A stretch of DNA of 64,000 nucleotides, from NCBI RefSeq assembly GCF_021608265.1, contig NZ_JAKIHP010000002.1, positions 248,001-312,000 of the forward strand, written 5' to 3'. Positions 47,052 through 54,810 of this stretch are shown one piece after another (positions within the stretch are counted from its first letter, which is position 1; the number at the start of each line of letters is the position of its first letter). The notes below the pieces were generated by a model, which searched no databases, had not been told where the DNA came from, and worked only from the letters and a program-made list of their open reading frames with translations. This DNA is from Flavobacterium wongokense. GTDB lineage: Bacteria > Bacteroidota > Bacteroidia > Flavobacteriales > Flavobacteriaceae. The translations under genes were made by a program, and so were the position numbers.

Positions 47052-47093
47052 TAACGATTTAACATTTCATTAAATAATCATAAATCAAACCTT

Positions 47094-48443
47094 ATGAAGA
47101 AAAGCTTACTATTATTGATGACATTTTTATGTTTTTCATTAACTACAAATGCCCAAAAGAAAGACAAAAAAAATAAAGCTCCTCTAGATCTTATTGCCGC
47201 AGAACCAGACAAGGAACTAACTGGAGAAACTTTCAACAGATGGTCACTCGAAGCTGAATTTGGTACGGCCAAAGGTTCGAAACCTTACACGGATGGATAT
47301 TATGCAAACAATCCTGGTAAGTTTTTTGGTGGAGTGCAAATCAATCATTATGGTATTGGTGCAAGATATATGTTTAGCCCAAAATTTGGTGTTAAGGCAA
47401 ATTTGAATGTCGATAATCTTCAGGAACAAAATAATTCAGGCAGCCCTGCTTTTCAAATGCAGCATCACCAGTTCTCTGGTGAAGGAGTTGTAAACCTAAC
47501 CCGATTATTTGATATCCAGAAACAAGCCGGAAGATTTGGTTTATTATTCCATTTAGGTTTCCAGATTTCTCGTATGACTCCTCAAATGGGACCTCAGGAC
47601 AAAACAGAATGGAATGGTGGTCTTGTAGGTGGAATTGCTCCACAATTCAGGATATTGAATAATGTGAGCGCCTTTTTGGATGTTACGGTAAACTCAAATG
47701 TTAGGCAACATTACAATTGGGATGGTACAACCTTCTCTGATGGAAAAAATAACTTGACAGGTAGTTTATTCAGAACTTCATTAGGTATTTCTGTTGCATT
47801 AGGTAAAGGCAAAATGCATGGTGACTGGGCTATTATCCAGGATAAAAATGATGCTAAGTTAGATTCGTTAAACAACAGAATTGGCGAAATCGAAGAATTG
47901 ATGAATGACAGTGATAAAGATGGTGTGCCAGATTACTTAGATGCTGAACAAAACTCTATCGCTGGTGTTGCCGTTGATACTAAAGGTAGAATGGTTGACA
48001 AAAACAACAATGGTGTACCGGATGATTTAGAGAAATATGTTAACAATACAATTTCGAATAATAACACTGCAACTACAAGTGCTGCTACAGAAAATGCAGT
48101 ATTGCAGCTTATCAACGATGGTTATATTGCAGTTTACTTCGATACGGCTAAATCAAATCCAAACTCTGCATCAGCAAGCAATATCGGATTTATCCTGAAC
48201 TACCTGAAGAGCAATCCAAGCAGGACTGTTGATATCACAGGTTATGCTGATGAAATTGGCGGAACAGCTTACAATAATAAATTATCAGGTGACAGGGCTC
48301 AGGCTGTTAAGGCTATCTTGACAAGAGCCGGTATTTCAGAATCAAGAATAACCATCACTCCTAGAGGTGAAGATGACTCTGTAGACAAGCAATCTGACTG
48401 GGCTAGACGACTGGTTCGTAAGGCTGTCTTTAAAGTAAAATAA
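47094..48443 (+). CDS. OmpA-family outer-membrane protein with TSP3 repeats
   Basis: The 449-residue protein has a signal peptide (1-20, cut after NA), an N-terminal beta-barrel (about 45-245), a calcium-binding thrombospondin-3-like linker (DSDKDGVPDYLD and DKNNNGVPDDLE, about 265-300) and a C-terminal OmpA peptidoglycan-binding domain (about 335-449, VDITGYADEIGGTAYNNKLSGDRAQAV). This is the major OmpA-type porin layout of Flavobacterium. The strong promoter and own terminator fit an abundant, monocistronic outer-membrane protein. Confidence 0.95.
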   Translation: MKKSLLLLMTFLCFSLTTNAQKKDKKNKAPLDLIAAEPDKELTGETFNRWSLEAEFGTAKGSKPYTDGYYANNPGKFFGGVQINHYGIGARYMFSPKFGVKANLNVDNLQEQNNSGSPAFQMQHHQFSGEGVVNLTRLFDIQKQAGRFGLLFHLGFQISRMTPQMGPQDKTEWNGGLVGGIAPQFRILNNVSAFLDVTVNSNVRQHYNWDGTTFSDGKNNLTGSLFRTSLGISVALGKGKMHGDWAIIQDKNDAKLDSLNNRIGEIEELMNDSDKDGVPDYLDAEQNSIAGVAVDTKGRMVDKNNNGVPDDLEKYVNNTISNNNTATTSAATENAVLQLINDGYIAVYFDTAKSNPNSASASNIGFILNYLKSNPSRTVDITGYADEIGGTAYNNKLSGDRAQAVKAILTRAGISESRITITPRGEDDSVDKQSDWARRLVRKAVFKVK

Positions 48444-48473
48444 TTAACAATTGATTATTGATAACTATAAATC

Positions 48474-48502
48474 AACCCCTGTTTTTCAACAGGGGTTTTT
48501 TT
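48474..48502 (+). terminator. Terminator after the OmpA porin gene
   Basis: AACCCCTGTT (48474-48483) pairs with AACAGGGGTT (48488-48497) around TTTC, followed by T to 48502. Confidence 0.92.
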
Positions 48503-48541
48503 ATAACTTTAAAAATATCTGATACCCTAAAAACATACCCC

Positions 48542-48934
48542 ATGGAAGCTAGAGATAACAATGTCCTTGAATTAAGAGGCGAAGCCTTAGGAACAATAAC
48601 CAATCAATCTTCCGCAGAGGAGATATTTCAAAATAAAACCCTACGCCCCATTTTAAAGCTGCAAAACGATTTATTCATTCAAGTGTTTATCAATTATGCC
48701 GTAAAACAGAAAAGCGTATTCTTTGGGCTTACACCTGAAAAAAAAGAAGCCTATATAGAAAATGTAATCCATCGTGATATTAAGTTCCGTAACTCTTTAA
48801 AAGGGATGGTGATTGCTTTCTTTACGCTGGATGAATATGCCGAATACATTCAAATATCTTCCAATCTGAACAAGCGTATGATGAATATGCTTATCGAACG
48901 CCTGAAAAGCCAGCTGCAGCTTATTGAACAATAA
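48542..48934 (+). CDS. Conserved flavobacterial protein of unknown function
   Basis: I start at ATG 48542 (130 residues, MEARDNNVLELRGEALG), because the open frame upstream of it runs through the terminator. The protein is soluble and helical, with SSAEEIFQNKTLRPILKLQNDLFI, DIKFRNSLKGMVIAFFT and NLNKRMMNMLIERL. Similar proteins in this family of bacteria are sometimes labelled glyoxalase, but no metal-binding or glyoxalase motif is visible, so I do not use that name. It stands alone between a terminator and a 169-bp spacer. Confidence 0.7.
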   Translation: MEARDNNVLELRGEALGTITNQSSAEEIFQNKTLRPILKLQNDLFIQVFINYAVKQKSVFFGLTPEKKEAYIENVIHRDIKFRNSLKGMVIAFFTLDEYAEYIQISSNLNKRMMNMLIERLKSQLQLIEQ

Positions 48935-49080
48935 GTCGGTTATTGCCAATTATTAAAATCGTCCATTGATTTTAAACGTTTTTTTAAGGATAATTTAAAA
49001 ACTAAATATCTTTAAAAAGTATATCGTAATAGTTCGGTATTGCTCAATTTTTATGTATTTCACAACATTTTTTTCATTAT

Positions 49081-49102
49081 AATTGTTAATCTAATAACAA
49101 TT
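49081..49102. promoter_or_regulatory. Inverted repeat immediately upstream of the amidoligase cluster
   Basis: AATTGTTA (49081-49088), a 6-bp spacer and TAACAATT (49095-49102) form a perfect 8-bp inverted repeat that ends one base before the ATG at 49104. It is placed as an operator or a leader hairpin would be. No standard TAnnTTTG box was found next to it. Confidence 0.45.
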
Positions 49103-49103
49103 T

Positions 49104-49817
49104 ATGAGAGAAGAATATTTTAAATGGCATTCGCCCAATTTAAATCGTGAAATTGAAATGCTTGTTTTTGGACATGCCGGTTATCCGGTCATCCTCTTCC
49201 CTACTTCTATGGGAAGTTACCACGAAAATAAAGACATGGGATTAATAGAAAGTGCCCGCTGGTATATCGACCAGGGATTGATCCAGATATTCTGCCCCGA
49301 TAGTATTGATAAAGATAGTTTCTATAATAAATTCATCCATCCGGTACACCGCATTCAAAACCACGCCTGGTATGACAAGATGATCTGCCATGAAATTGTA
49401 GAGCGTGTAAAAAACAATACCGGTGCCGGAAAAGTAGCGGTTGCAGGATGCAGCTTCGGAGGCTATCACGCACTCAACTTTGCTTTCAAGCATCCTGGCT
49501 ATGTAAGCCATATGTTTTCGATGAGCGGCGCCTTCTCCATAAAAAGTTTTATGGATGGGCATTGGGATGATGATGTATTCTACAATTCTCCCGAAGATTA
49601 CCTATACGGATTGAATGATGGCGAGTTGTGGAATATGGATATCATTTTAGGGACTTCCAATTGGGACATCTGTTTTGACGCCAATTTAAAACTAAGCAAA
49701 ATCCTTTCTGAAAAAGATTTGCCACACTGGCTTGATGTCAGGCAGGATAAGGAACACGATTGGCCCGTCTGGAAGGAGATGTTCCCGCATTATTTATCGC
49801 GGATTAAGTTTTTTTAA
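49104..49817 (+). CDS. Esterase-like alpha/beta hydrolase, first gene of the amidoligase cluster
   Basis: The 237-residue protein has the alpha/beta hydrolase layout: a core strand YPVILFPTSMGSYHEN, the nucleophile elbow VAGCSFGGYHAL (Ser in G-C-S-F-G) and a C-terminal EHDWPVWKEMFP with a plausible catalytic His. There is no signal peptide, so it acts in the cytoplasm. It resembles esterase D/PHB-depolymerase-type proteins often found beside ATP-grasp genes. A perfect inverted repeat lies just before the start codon. Between this gene and the next lies a 210-bp tandem array, so co-transcription with the following genes is likely but not certain. Confidence 0.88.
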   Translation: MREEYFKWHSPNLNREIEMLVFGHAGYPVILFPTSMGSYHENKDMGLIESARWYIDQGLIQIFCPDSIDKDSFYNKFIHPVHRIQNHAWYDKMICHEIVERVKNNTGAGKVAVAGCSFGGYHALNFAFKHPGYVSHMFSMSGAFSIKSFMDGHWDDDVFYNSPEDYLYGLNDGELWNMDIILGTSNWDICFDANLKLSKILSEKDLPHWLDVRQDKEHDWPVWKEMFPHYLSRIKFF

Positions 49818-49821
49818 AATG

Positions 49822-50031
49822 AGTACTATAAATTAAGTAAGTAGTACTCCAAACTAAATAACTAGTACTATAAATTAAGTAGGTAGTACTCCAAACTAAA
49901 TAACTAGTACTCCAAATTAAGTAAATAGTACTCCAAACTAAATAACTAGTACTCCAAATTAAATAAGTAGAACTCTAGATTAAATAAATAGTACTCCAAA
50001 CAAAATAAGCAGTACACTAAATCAAATAAGT
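49822..50031. repeat. 21-bp tandem array B
   Basis: Ten uninterrupted units of exactly 21 bp run from 49822 to 50031. Most start with the palindrome AGTACT, followed by CCAAA or ATAAA, then YTAARTAA and a variable end. Units 2, 4 and 6 (49843, 49885, 49927) are identical, and units 1 and 3 share a variant, so the first part alternates as a 42-bp dimer. The array starts 4 bp after the esterase stop and ends 71 bp before the ATP-grasp ATG. Confidence 0.95.
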
Positions 50032-50102
50032 AGTAAAGAATTATATAAAAGATAACAAAATGAAATCGAAGATTCACGAATTCAAAAAAAAAATATAAAA
50101 TC

Positions 50103-51053
50103 ATGAGTAAAAAGATTGGAATATTATTCGGAATGGAAGACACATTTCCACAGGCATTCATAGACAGGGTTAATTCGAAAGGAGAAAAAGGAATTGTAGC
50201 CGAAGCAGTTTCCATTGATAAGGTGGTACAGAATAAAGGTGGCGAATATGCCGTGATTATCGACAGGATTTCGCAGGATGTGCCTTTTTACAGGGCATTT
50301 TTAAAGAATGCTGCGCTAACGGGAACCAACGTAATCAACAACCCGTTTTGGTGGAGCGCTGATGATAAGTTTTTCAATAATTGCTTAGCAGATACTTTGG
50401 GAGTTCCACTTCCCAATACCGTAATACTGCCCTCGGCTGAACATCCAACAGATACTACTTCCAAATCATTCCGAAACCTCAAATACCCAATGGATTGGGA
50501 AGGCATTTTTGCGTATATCGGTTTTCCTGCTTATATGAAACCTTATGCCGGTGGTGGTTGGAAAAATGTTTACCGTTTGGAAAATATGCAGGAGTTTTGG
50601 GAAAAACACCAGGAAACCGGACAATTGGTAATGCTTTTGCAGGAAGAGATTGTGTTTGAGGATTATTACCGTGTGTATTGTTTGGGATGTAAAGATGTCC
50701 GCATCATGCCTTATGAGCCAAGAAATCCGCATCATTTAAGATATGTTGTAGAAAACCCAAATACCGATAAAAAACTGATGGCAACCATCAAAGATTATAC
50801 ACTAAGGCTTTGCAAAGGATTGGGCTATGATTTCAATACCGTAGAATTTGCCGTTCGTGATGGAATACCGTATGCAATCGACTTTGGAAATCCTGCACCT
50901 GATGCCGAACTGACTTCTGTTGGCGCAGAGAATTTTGAGTGGGTTGTAGAAAATGCGGCCAAAATGGCAATTGCAGCAGCCAAAAAACAAAAACCGGGAC
51001 AAACGAATTTAACCTGGGGAACATTTATTAAAGATTCAGCAGCACATAAATAA
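50103..51053 (+). CDS. ATP-grasp ligase-like protein
   Basis: The 316-residue cytoplasmic protein has an ATP-grasp-type layout: an N-terminal alpha/beta domain (IGILFGMEDTFPQAF), DKFFNNCLADTLGVPLPNTVILP, the nucleotide-binding AYMKPYAGGGWKNVYRL and a C-terminal FNTVEFAVRDGIPYAIDFGNPAPDAE with acidic residues where Mg-ATP ligands are expected. Such enzymes join a carboxylate to an amine or thiol via an acylphosphate. The substrate is unknown. It is followed after 25 bp by a GCS2-type ligase, then an amidotransferase and a second ATP-grasp-like protein, all on the same strand. Confidence 0.87.
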   Translation: MSKKIGILFGMEDTFPQAFIDRVNSKGEKGIVAEAVSIDKVVQNKGGEYAVIIDRISQDVPFYRAFLKNAALTGTNVINNPFWWSADDKFFNNCLADTLGVPLPNTVILPSAEHPTDTTSKSFRNLKYPMDWEGIFAYIGFPAYMKPYAGGGWKNVYRLENMQEFWEKHQETGQLVMLLQEEIVFEDYYRVYCLGCKDVRIMPYEPRNPHHLRYVVENPNTDKKLMATIKDYTLRLCKGLGYDFNTVEFAVRDGIPYAIDFGNPAPDAELTSVGAENFEWVVENAAKMAIAAAKKQKPGQTNLTWGTFIKDSAAHK

Positions 51054-51078
51054 GATTGCTACTCAATAAAAAGGAAGA

Positions 51079-52191
51079 ATGATGAAGAGAAAATTACCCA
51101 TATTTACACTCGGTGTAGAAGAAGAATACCAAATTATAGATCCGGAAACGCGTGACCTTCGTTCGCATTTGTCCAAAATTGTTGATGGTGCCAAAATCAT
51201 TTTAAACGAACAGGTTAAAGCAGAAATGCATCAGTCTGTAGTTGAAGTTGGAACCAACATCTGCAAAAATGTCTGCGAGGCCAAAGACGAAATCCGTTTC
51301 CTGCGAAGCAAGATTATTGAGTTAGCAGACAAACAAGGACTTGTTGTTGGCGGTGCCGGAACGCATCCCTTCTCGCGTTGGCAGGACCAGCCCATTACCG
51401 ATGATCCGCGTTACCATCATATTGTAAATGAATTGCAGGATGCAGCGCGTTCCAATCTAATCTTCGGGATGCATTGCCATGTTGGGATTGAGAATCGTGA
51501 AATTGGACTGCAGCTGATGAACCAGGCGTGTTATTTCCTGCCGCATATTTTTGCATTATCCACAAACTCACCCTTTTGGGAAGGAAGGAATACAGGCTAC
51601 AAATCCTTTAGGACCAAAGTATTTGACAAGTTTCCGCGTACTGGATTGCCGGAGTATTTCGACAGCGTTCAGGCGTATGACAATTACCTGGAAACTTTGG
51701 TCAAAACAAAATGCATTGACAATCCAAAGAAAATATGGTGGGATTTGCGCCTGCATCCGTTTTATGACACAATTGAATTTCGTATTACAGACATGATGCT
51801 GACCGTTGATGAAGCGATGTGTGTGGTTTCGGTAATACAGGCGGTTGTTGCCAAATTGTACAAGCTTACGATGGCCAATACCAGTTTCAATATTTATCGG
51901 ATTGCATTGATCAAGGAAAATAAATTCCGCGCAGCGCGCTACGGAATCGACAACCACATGATTGATTTTGGTTTGCAGAAAGAAGTTGAAACTAAAGGCC
52001 TGATCCTAGAATTGCTCGAGTTTATTGATGATGTTGTAGATGAATTGGGAAGCCGTAAACACATTGATTATGTTCATACTATACTAAACGAAGGAACTGG
52101 AGCAGACAAGCAATTAAGGGTCTTTGAACAAACCCAGGATTTGACCAAAGTTGTTGATATGATTACCAGCGAATTCACAAAAGGATTATAA
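51079..52191 (+). CDS. GCS2-type carboxylate-amine ligase (YbdK-like)
   Basis: The 370-residue protein opens with TLGVEEEYQIIDPETRDLRS, the GCS2 family start, and contains GTHPFSRWQDQPI, RYHHIVNELQDAAR, HCHVGIENRE and WWDLRLHPFYDTIEFRITD. These are the motifs of the glutamate-cysteine-ligase-like fold also found in YbdK. ATG codons at 51079 and 51082 are both possible starts. Members form amide bonds between a carboxylate (often glutamate) and an amine using ATP. The natural substrate of this branch is not known. Here it sits between an ATP-grasp gene and a glutamine amidotransferase gene. Confidence 0.93.
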   Translation: MMKRKLPIFTLGVEEEYQIIDPETRDLRSHLSKIVDGAKIILNEQVKAEMHQSVVEVGTNICKNVCEAKDEIRFLRSKIIELADKQGLVVGGAGTHPFSRWQDQPITDDPRYHHIVNELQDAARSNLIFGMHCHVGIENREIGLQLMNQACYFLPHIFALSTNSPFWEGRNTGYKSFRTKVFDKFPRTGLPEYFDSVQAYDNYLETLVKTKCIDNPKKIWWDLRLHPFYDTIEFRITDMMLTVDEAMCVVSVIQAVVAKLYKLTMANTSFNIYRIALIKENKFRAARYGIDNHMIDFGLQKEVETKGLILELLEFIDDVVDELGSRKHIDYVHTILNEGTGADKQLRVFEQTQDLTKVVDMITSEFTKGL

Positions 52192-52224
52192 TTGAAAATG
52201 TATATTTGCCAAAAATAAAATAGC

Positions 52225-53052
52225 ATGAGCCACCAAATCAGGATAGCGGTTTTAGACATGTATGACGGAGAACCCAATCAGGGAATGCGTTGCATCATTG
52301 ACATTATCAACAGATTCAATCAAATCGTTACGTTTCAGATTTTTGACATACGCGGAAAAAGTGAATTCCCGGATATCAAAAAATTCGATATTTATATTTC
52401 TACCGGCGGTCCGGGAAATCCTTTGGAAGGTGACGGCAATTGGGATTTAAAATGGTACGATTTCATCAACCAGATTTGGGAATGGAACAAAGAACAGAAA
52501 GTAAAGAAACACGTTTTGTTTATCTGTCATTCGTTTCAAATGGCCTGCCACCATTTTGGCTTAGCCGAAATCACCAAAAGGAAATCAACCTCGTTTGGCG
52601 TAATGACCATTCACAAAACCGAAGCCGGAATGAACGATTCCATCCTTGAAGGTTTGAACAGTCCGTTTTATGCCATTGACAGCCGCGATTATCAGGTAGT
52701 GCAGCCCAAGTTGAGCATCTTTAGCAAAAAAGGCGCAATGATTATCGCATTGGAAAAAATCAGGACACACAAAGAATACGAAAGAGCGATTATGGGAGTT
52801 CGTTTTTCGGATGAATTTGTCGGATTGCAATTCCATCCCGAAGCTGATGCCTTGAGTTTTATCGCCAATCTGAAAAACCAGGAAAGACGCGAAAAAATTA
52901 TCGAAATGAAAGGAAAACAAAAATTCCGTGATATGCTCGAGGATTTACTCGATGAAGACAAAATCTATAAAACCAACGAAACGATTATCCCAAACTTCCT
53001 TCGGGTTGCCATTAATGATTTGATCAAAACCAAAAAAGTGCTTTCTAATTAG
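52225..53052 (+). CDS. Class I glutamine amidotransferase-like protein
   Basis: The 275-residue protein has a class I GATase domain with the triad C101 (FICHSFQMAC), H204 and E206 (GLQFHPEAD). DMYDGEPNQGMRCI and STGGPGNPLEGDGNWD match the fold. A helical tail (about 215-275) follows. Such domains release ammonia from glutamine or, in some branches, cleave gamma-glutamyl amides. The partner synthase is not fused, so either neighbouring ligase could receive the ammonia, or the protein could hydrolyse the cluster's product. It begins 33 bp after the ligase gene and ends 6 bp before the next. Confidence 0.9.
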   Translation: MSHQIRIAVLDMYDGEPNQGMRCIIDIINRFNQIVTFQIFDIRGKSEFPDIKKFDIYISTGGPGNPLEGDGNWDLKWYDFINQIWEWNKEQKVKKHVLFICHSFQMACHHFGLAEITKRKSTSFGVMTIHKTEAGMNDSILEGLNSPFYAIDSRDYQVVQPKLSIFSKKGAMIIALEKIRTHKEYERAIMGVRFSDEFVGLQFHPEADALSFIANLKNQERREKIIEMKGKQKFRDMLEDLLDEDKIYKTNETIIPNFLRVAINDLIKTKKVLSN

Positions 53053-53058
53053 TTTTGA

Positions 53059-54249
53059 ATGAATACAAAATACAGACATCTTTTTAACGAGGCTTTTTCG
53101 GTTGAAAAATACAAGGATCTGATTCAGGATATTAATTCCGAGTTTGATTATGAAGTAACTTTTCGAATAGGTGAATCGCCTTTTTTCATTCGCAACGAAT
53201 TGAAACAACAGTTAATCGAGGGCTGTAACCAGGTAATTGATTTTATCAAAAGGGATGATTTCAGAAGTCTAACCAACAGGGCGCTGGAGCTCAACCGCAA
53301 GGTTCCCAACGAAGATAACCACACTACCTTTTTGGCCATAGATTTTGGGATTTGTGAAGAAGATGGTAAAATTGTGCCTAAGCTGATTGAAGTACAGGGC
53401 TTTCCGTCCTTGTTTAATTTTCAGTATCATTTGTCCAAAAAATTTGTCAGCCACTACCCTTTCCTTTCCGAATTGACACCATTCCTAAACGGTTTGAATC
53501 ACGAAAGCTATTTGAAATTGGTTGAGGAAGCCATTTGCAACAATCATCCCAAGGAAAATGTTATCCTGCTGGAGATTGAGCCCGAAAAACAAAACACCAA
53601 GATTGATTTTTATTATTGCCATCGGGATATCGGGATTCCGATTGTCTGCGTAACCGAATTAATCCAAAAGGGAAAACAGTTGTTTTATAAAAACGATAAA
53701 GGCGAAGAGATTTTGGTAAAACGAATTTACAACCGCGTAATTTTTGATGAACTGGATTTGCGCACCGATTTGAAACTGAATTTTGATTTTTCTTCGGATG
53801 TTGATGTCGAATGGGCAGGCCATCCTAATTGGTTTTTCAGGATCAGTAAATTCATCCTGCCGTATCTTAAAGGAAAATATTTCATAGAAACCACTTTGCT
53901 TTCCGACATAAAGGAAATCCCAAAAGATTTGGAAAATTATGTGTTGAAACCCTTATTTTCCTTCTCGGGAAGTGGTGTAATCTTCCATGTCAAAAAAGAG
54001 GATATTGAAGCCGTTATCGAAAAGGATCTATACATACTTCAGAGAAAAGTAAACTACAAACCGATTATCCAATCGCCAAATGGCAAGGTAAAAGCTGAAG
54101 TCCGCATACTGGCAGTTTGGAAAAAAGATGCACCTTCCCCTACTCTTGTTACCAATTTGGTTCGTCTGAGCCGTGGCGAAATGATAGGCGTAAAATTCAA
54201 CCTCGATAAGGATTGGGTTGGTGGAACAGTTGGGATGTTTGAAAAGTAA
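53059..54249 (+). CDS. Large ATP-grasp-like protein
   Basis: The 396-residue protein has no signal peptide or membrane segment. I see FLAIDFGICEEDGKIVPKLIEVQGFPSLF, which resembles the acidic ligand region of ATP-grasp and glutathionylspermidine-synthase-like folds, then ENYVLKPLFSFSGSGVIFHVKKED, a glycine-rich nucleotide-binding loop, and KAEVRILAVWKKDAPSPTLVTNLVRLSRG near the C-terminus. The order of these elements differs from standard ATP-grasp enzymes, so the fold may be permuted. It begins 6 bp after the amidotransferase gene and ends 10 bp from the convergent gene. The substrate is unknown. Confidence 0.75.
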   Translation: MNTKYRHLFNEAFSVEKYKDLIQDINSEFDYEVTFRIGESPFFIRNELKQQLIEGCNQVIDFIKRDDFRSLTNRALELNRKVPNEDNHTTFLAIDFGICEEDGKIVPKLIEVQGFPSLFNFQYHLSKKFVSHYPFLSELTPFLNGLNHESYLKLVEEAICNNHPKENVILLEIEPEKQNTKIDFYYCHRDIGIPIVCVTELIQKGKQLFYKNDKGEEILVKRIYNRVIFDELDLRTDLKLNFDFSSDVDVEWAGHPNWFFRISKFILPYLKGKYFIETTLLSDIKEIPKDLENYVLKPLFSFSGSGVIFHVKKEDIEAVIEKDLYILQRKVNYKPIIQSPNGKVKAEVRILAVWKKDAPSPTLVTNLVRLSRGEMIGVKFNLDKDWVGGTVGMFEK

Positions 54250-54259
54250 TTATTTTGAA

Positions 54260-54808
54260 TTAAGTTAAATACTGCTTCTTAATCTCCAAAAAGGTCTTTT
54301 CTGTAGTAATCAATTCGTTGATAATTTCTTTTCGCAACGCGTCCAAATCGTCGTATTTCAAATGTTTCGCCCAATCGGTTTCATTTAAAACCTGTTTGAT
54401 TGTCCTGATAGCCCTTGCAGTTTCCTTGGCATTGCGCAGTATGGTTGTTTTTTGATTTTCCAAGGTTTGCTTGTGGTAGAAATTGACATCCTTGGTGTCA
54501 AAATCCATCTTGATGTAAAACAATTTTGAGGAATCATCATTCGAATAAAAATCAGTCCAGTTTGCAAAAGCCACTGTGATGTTTTGGTTTTTAAATTCTG
54601 CCAAAGGCATCAGGCGCCAATGGCAATCGGCAACCCTTCCCCAGTGATTTGATATCCGGTATATTCCTATTGGCGTAAAAATATACTGGCTTCCCGACTG
54701 GCTGGTATAGCTGATTTTCAAATCCTTTATTTCTGCAGGCAGGACTTCATTCCAGATACAGAATGTGTGCTTGTGGAAATTAAGCCTGCTGTAGATTTTA
54801 TTTTTCAC
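54260..54808 (-). CDS. Protein of unknown function in the amidoligase cluster
   Basis: The 182-residue soluble protein begins MKNKIYSRLNFHKHTFCIW and has an aromatic-rich core (YIFTPIGIYRISNHWGRVADCHWRL, then VAFANWTDFYSND), followed by a long helical tail (about 115-182). I do not recognise its family. It is the last gene of the minus-strand operon, 2 bp after the ATP-grasp gene, and it is convergent with the plus-strand operon. Tight linkage suggests a role with that ligase, perhaps as a subunit. Confidence 0.65.
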   Translation of the reverse strand: MKNKIYSRLNFHKHTFCIWNEVLPAEIKDLKISYTSQSGSQYIFTPIGIYRISNHWGRVADCHWRLMPLAEFKNQNITVAFANWTDFYSNDDSSKLFYIKMDFDTKDVNFYHKQTLENQKTTILRNAKETARAIRTIKQVLNETDWAKHLKYDDLDALRKEIINELITTEKTFLEIKKQYLT

Positions 54809-54810
54809 TT

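Noticed and set aside
37671..50031. CRISPR arrays at the two 21-bp repeat regions
   Set aside because: Units are directly abutting with no spacers, units are too short, and no cas gene is present.
49946..50215. Minus-strand open frame of 89 codons with YLFNLEY-type heptads
   Set aside because: It is the antisense reading of array B plus the ATP-grasp gene start. The heptads follow from the 21-bp unit and stops break the frame over the rest of the array.
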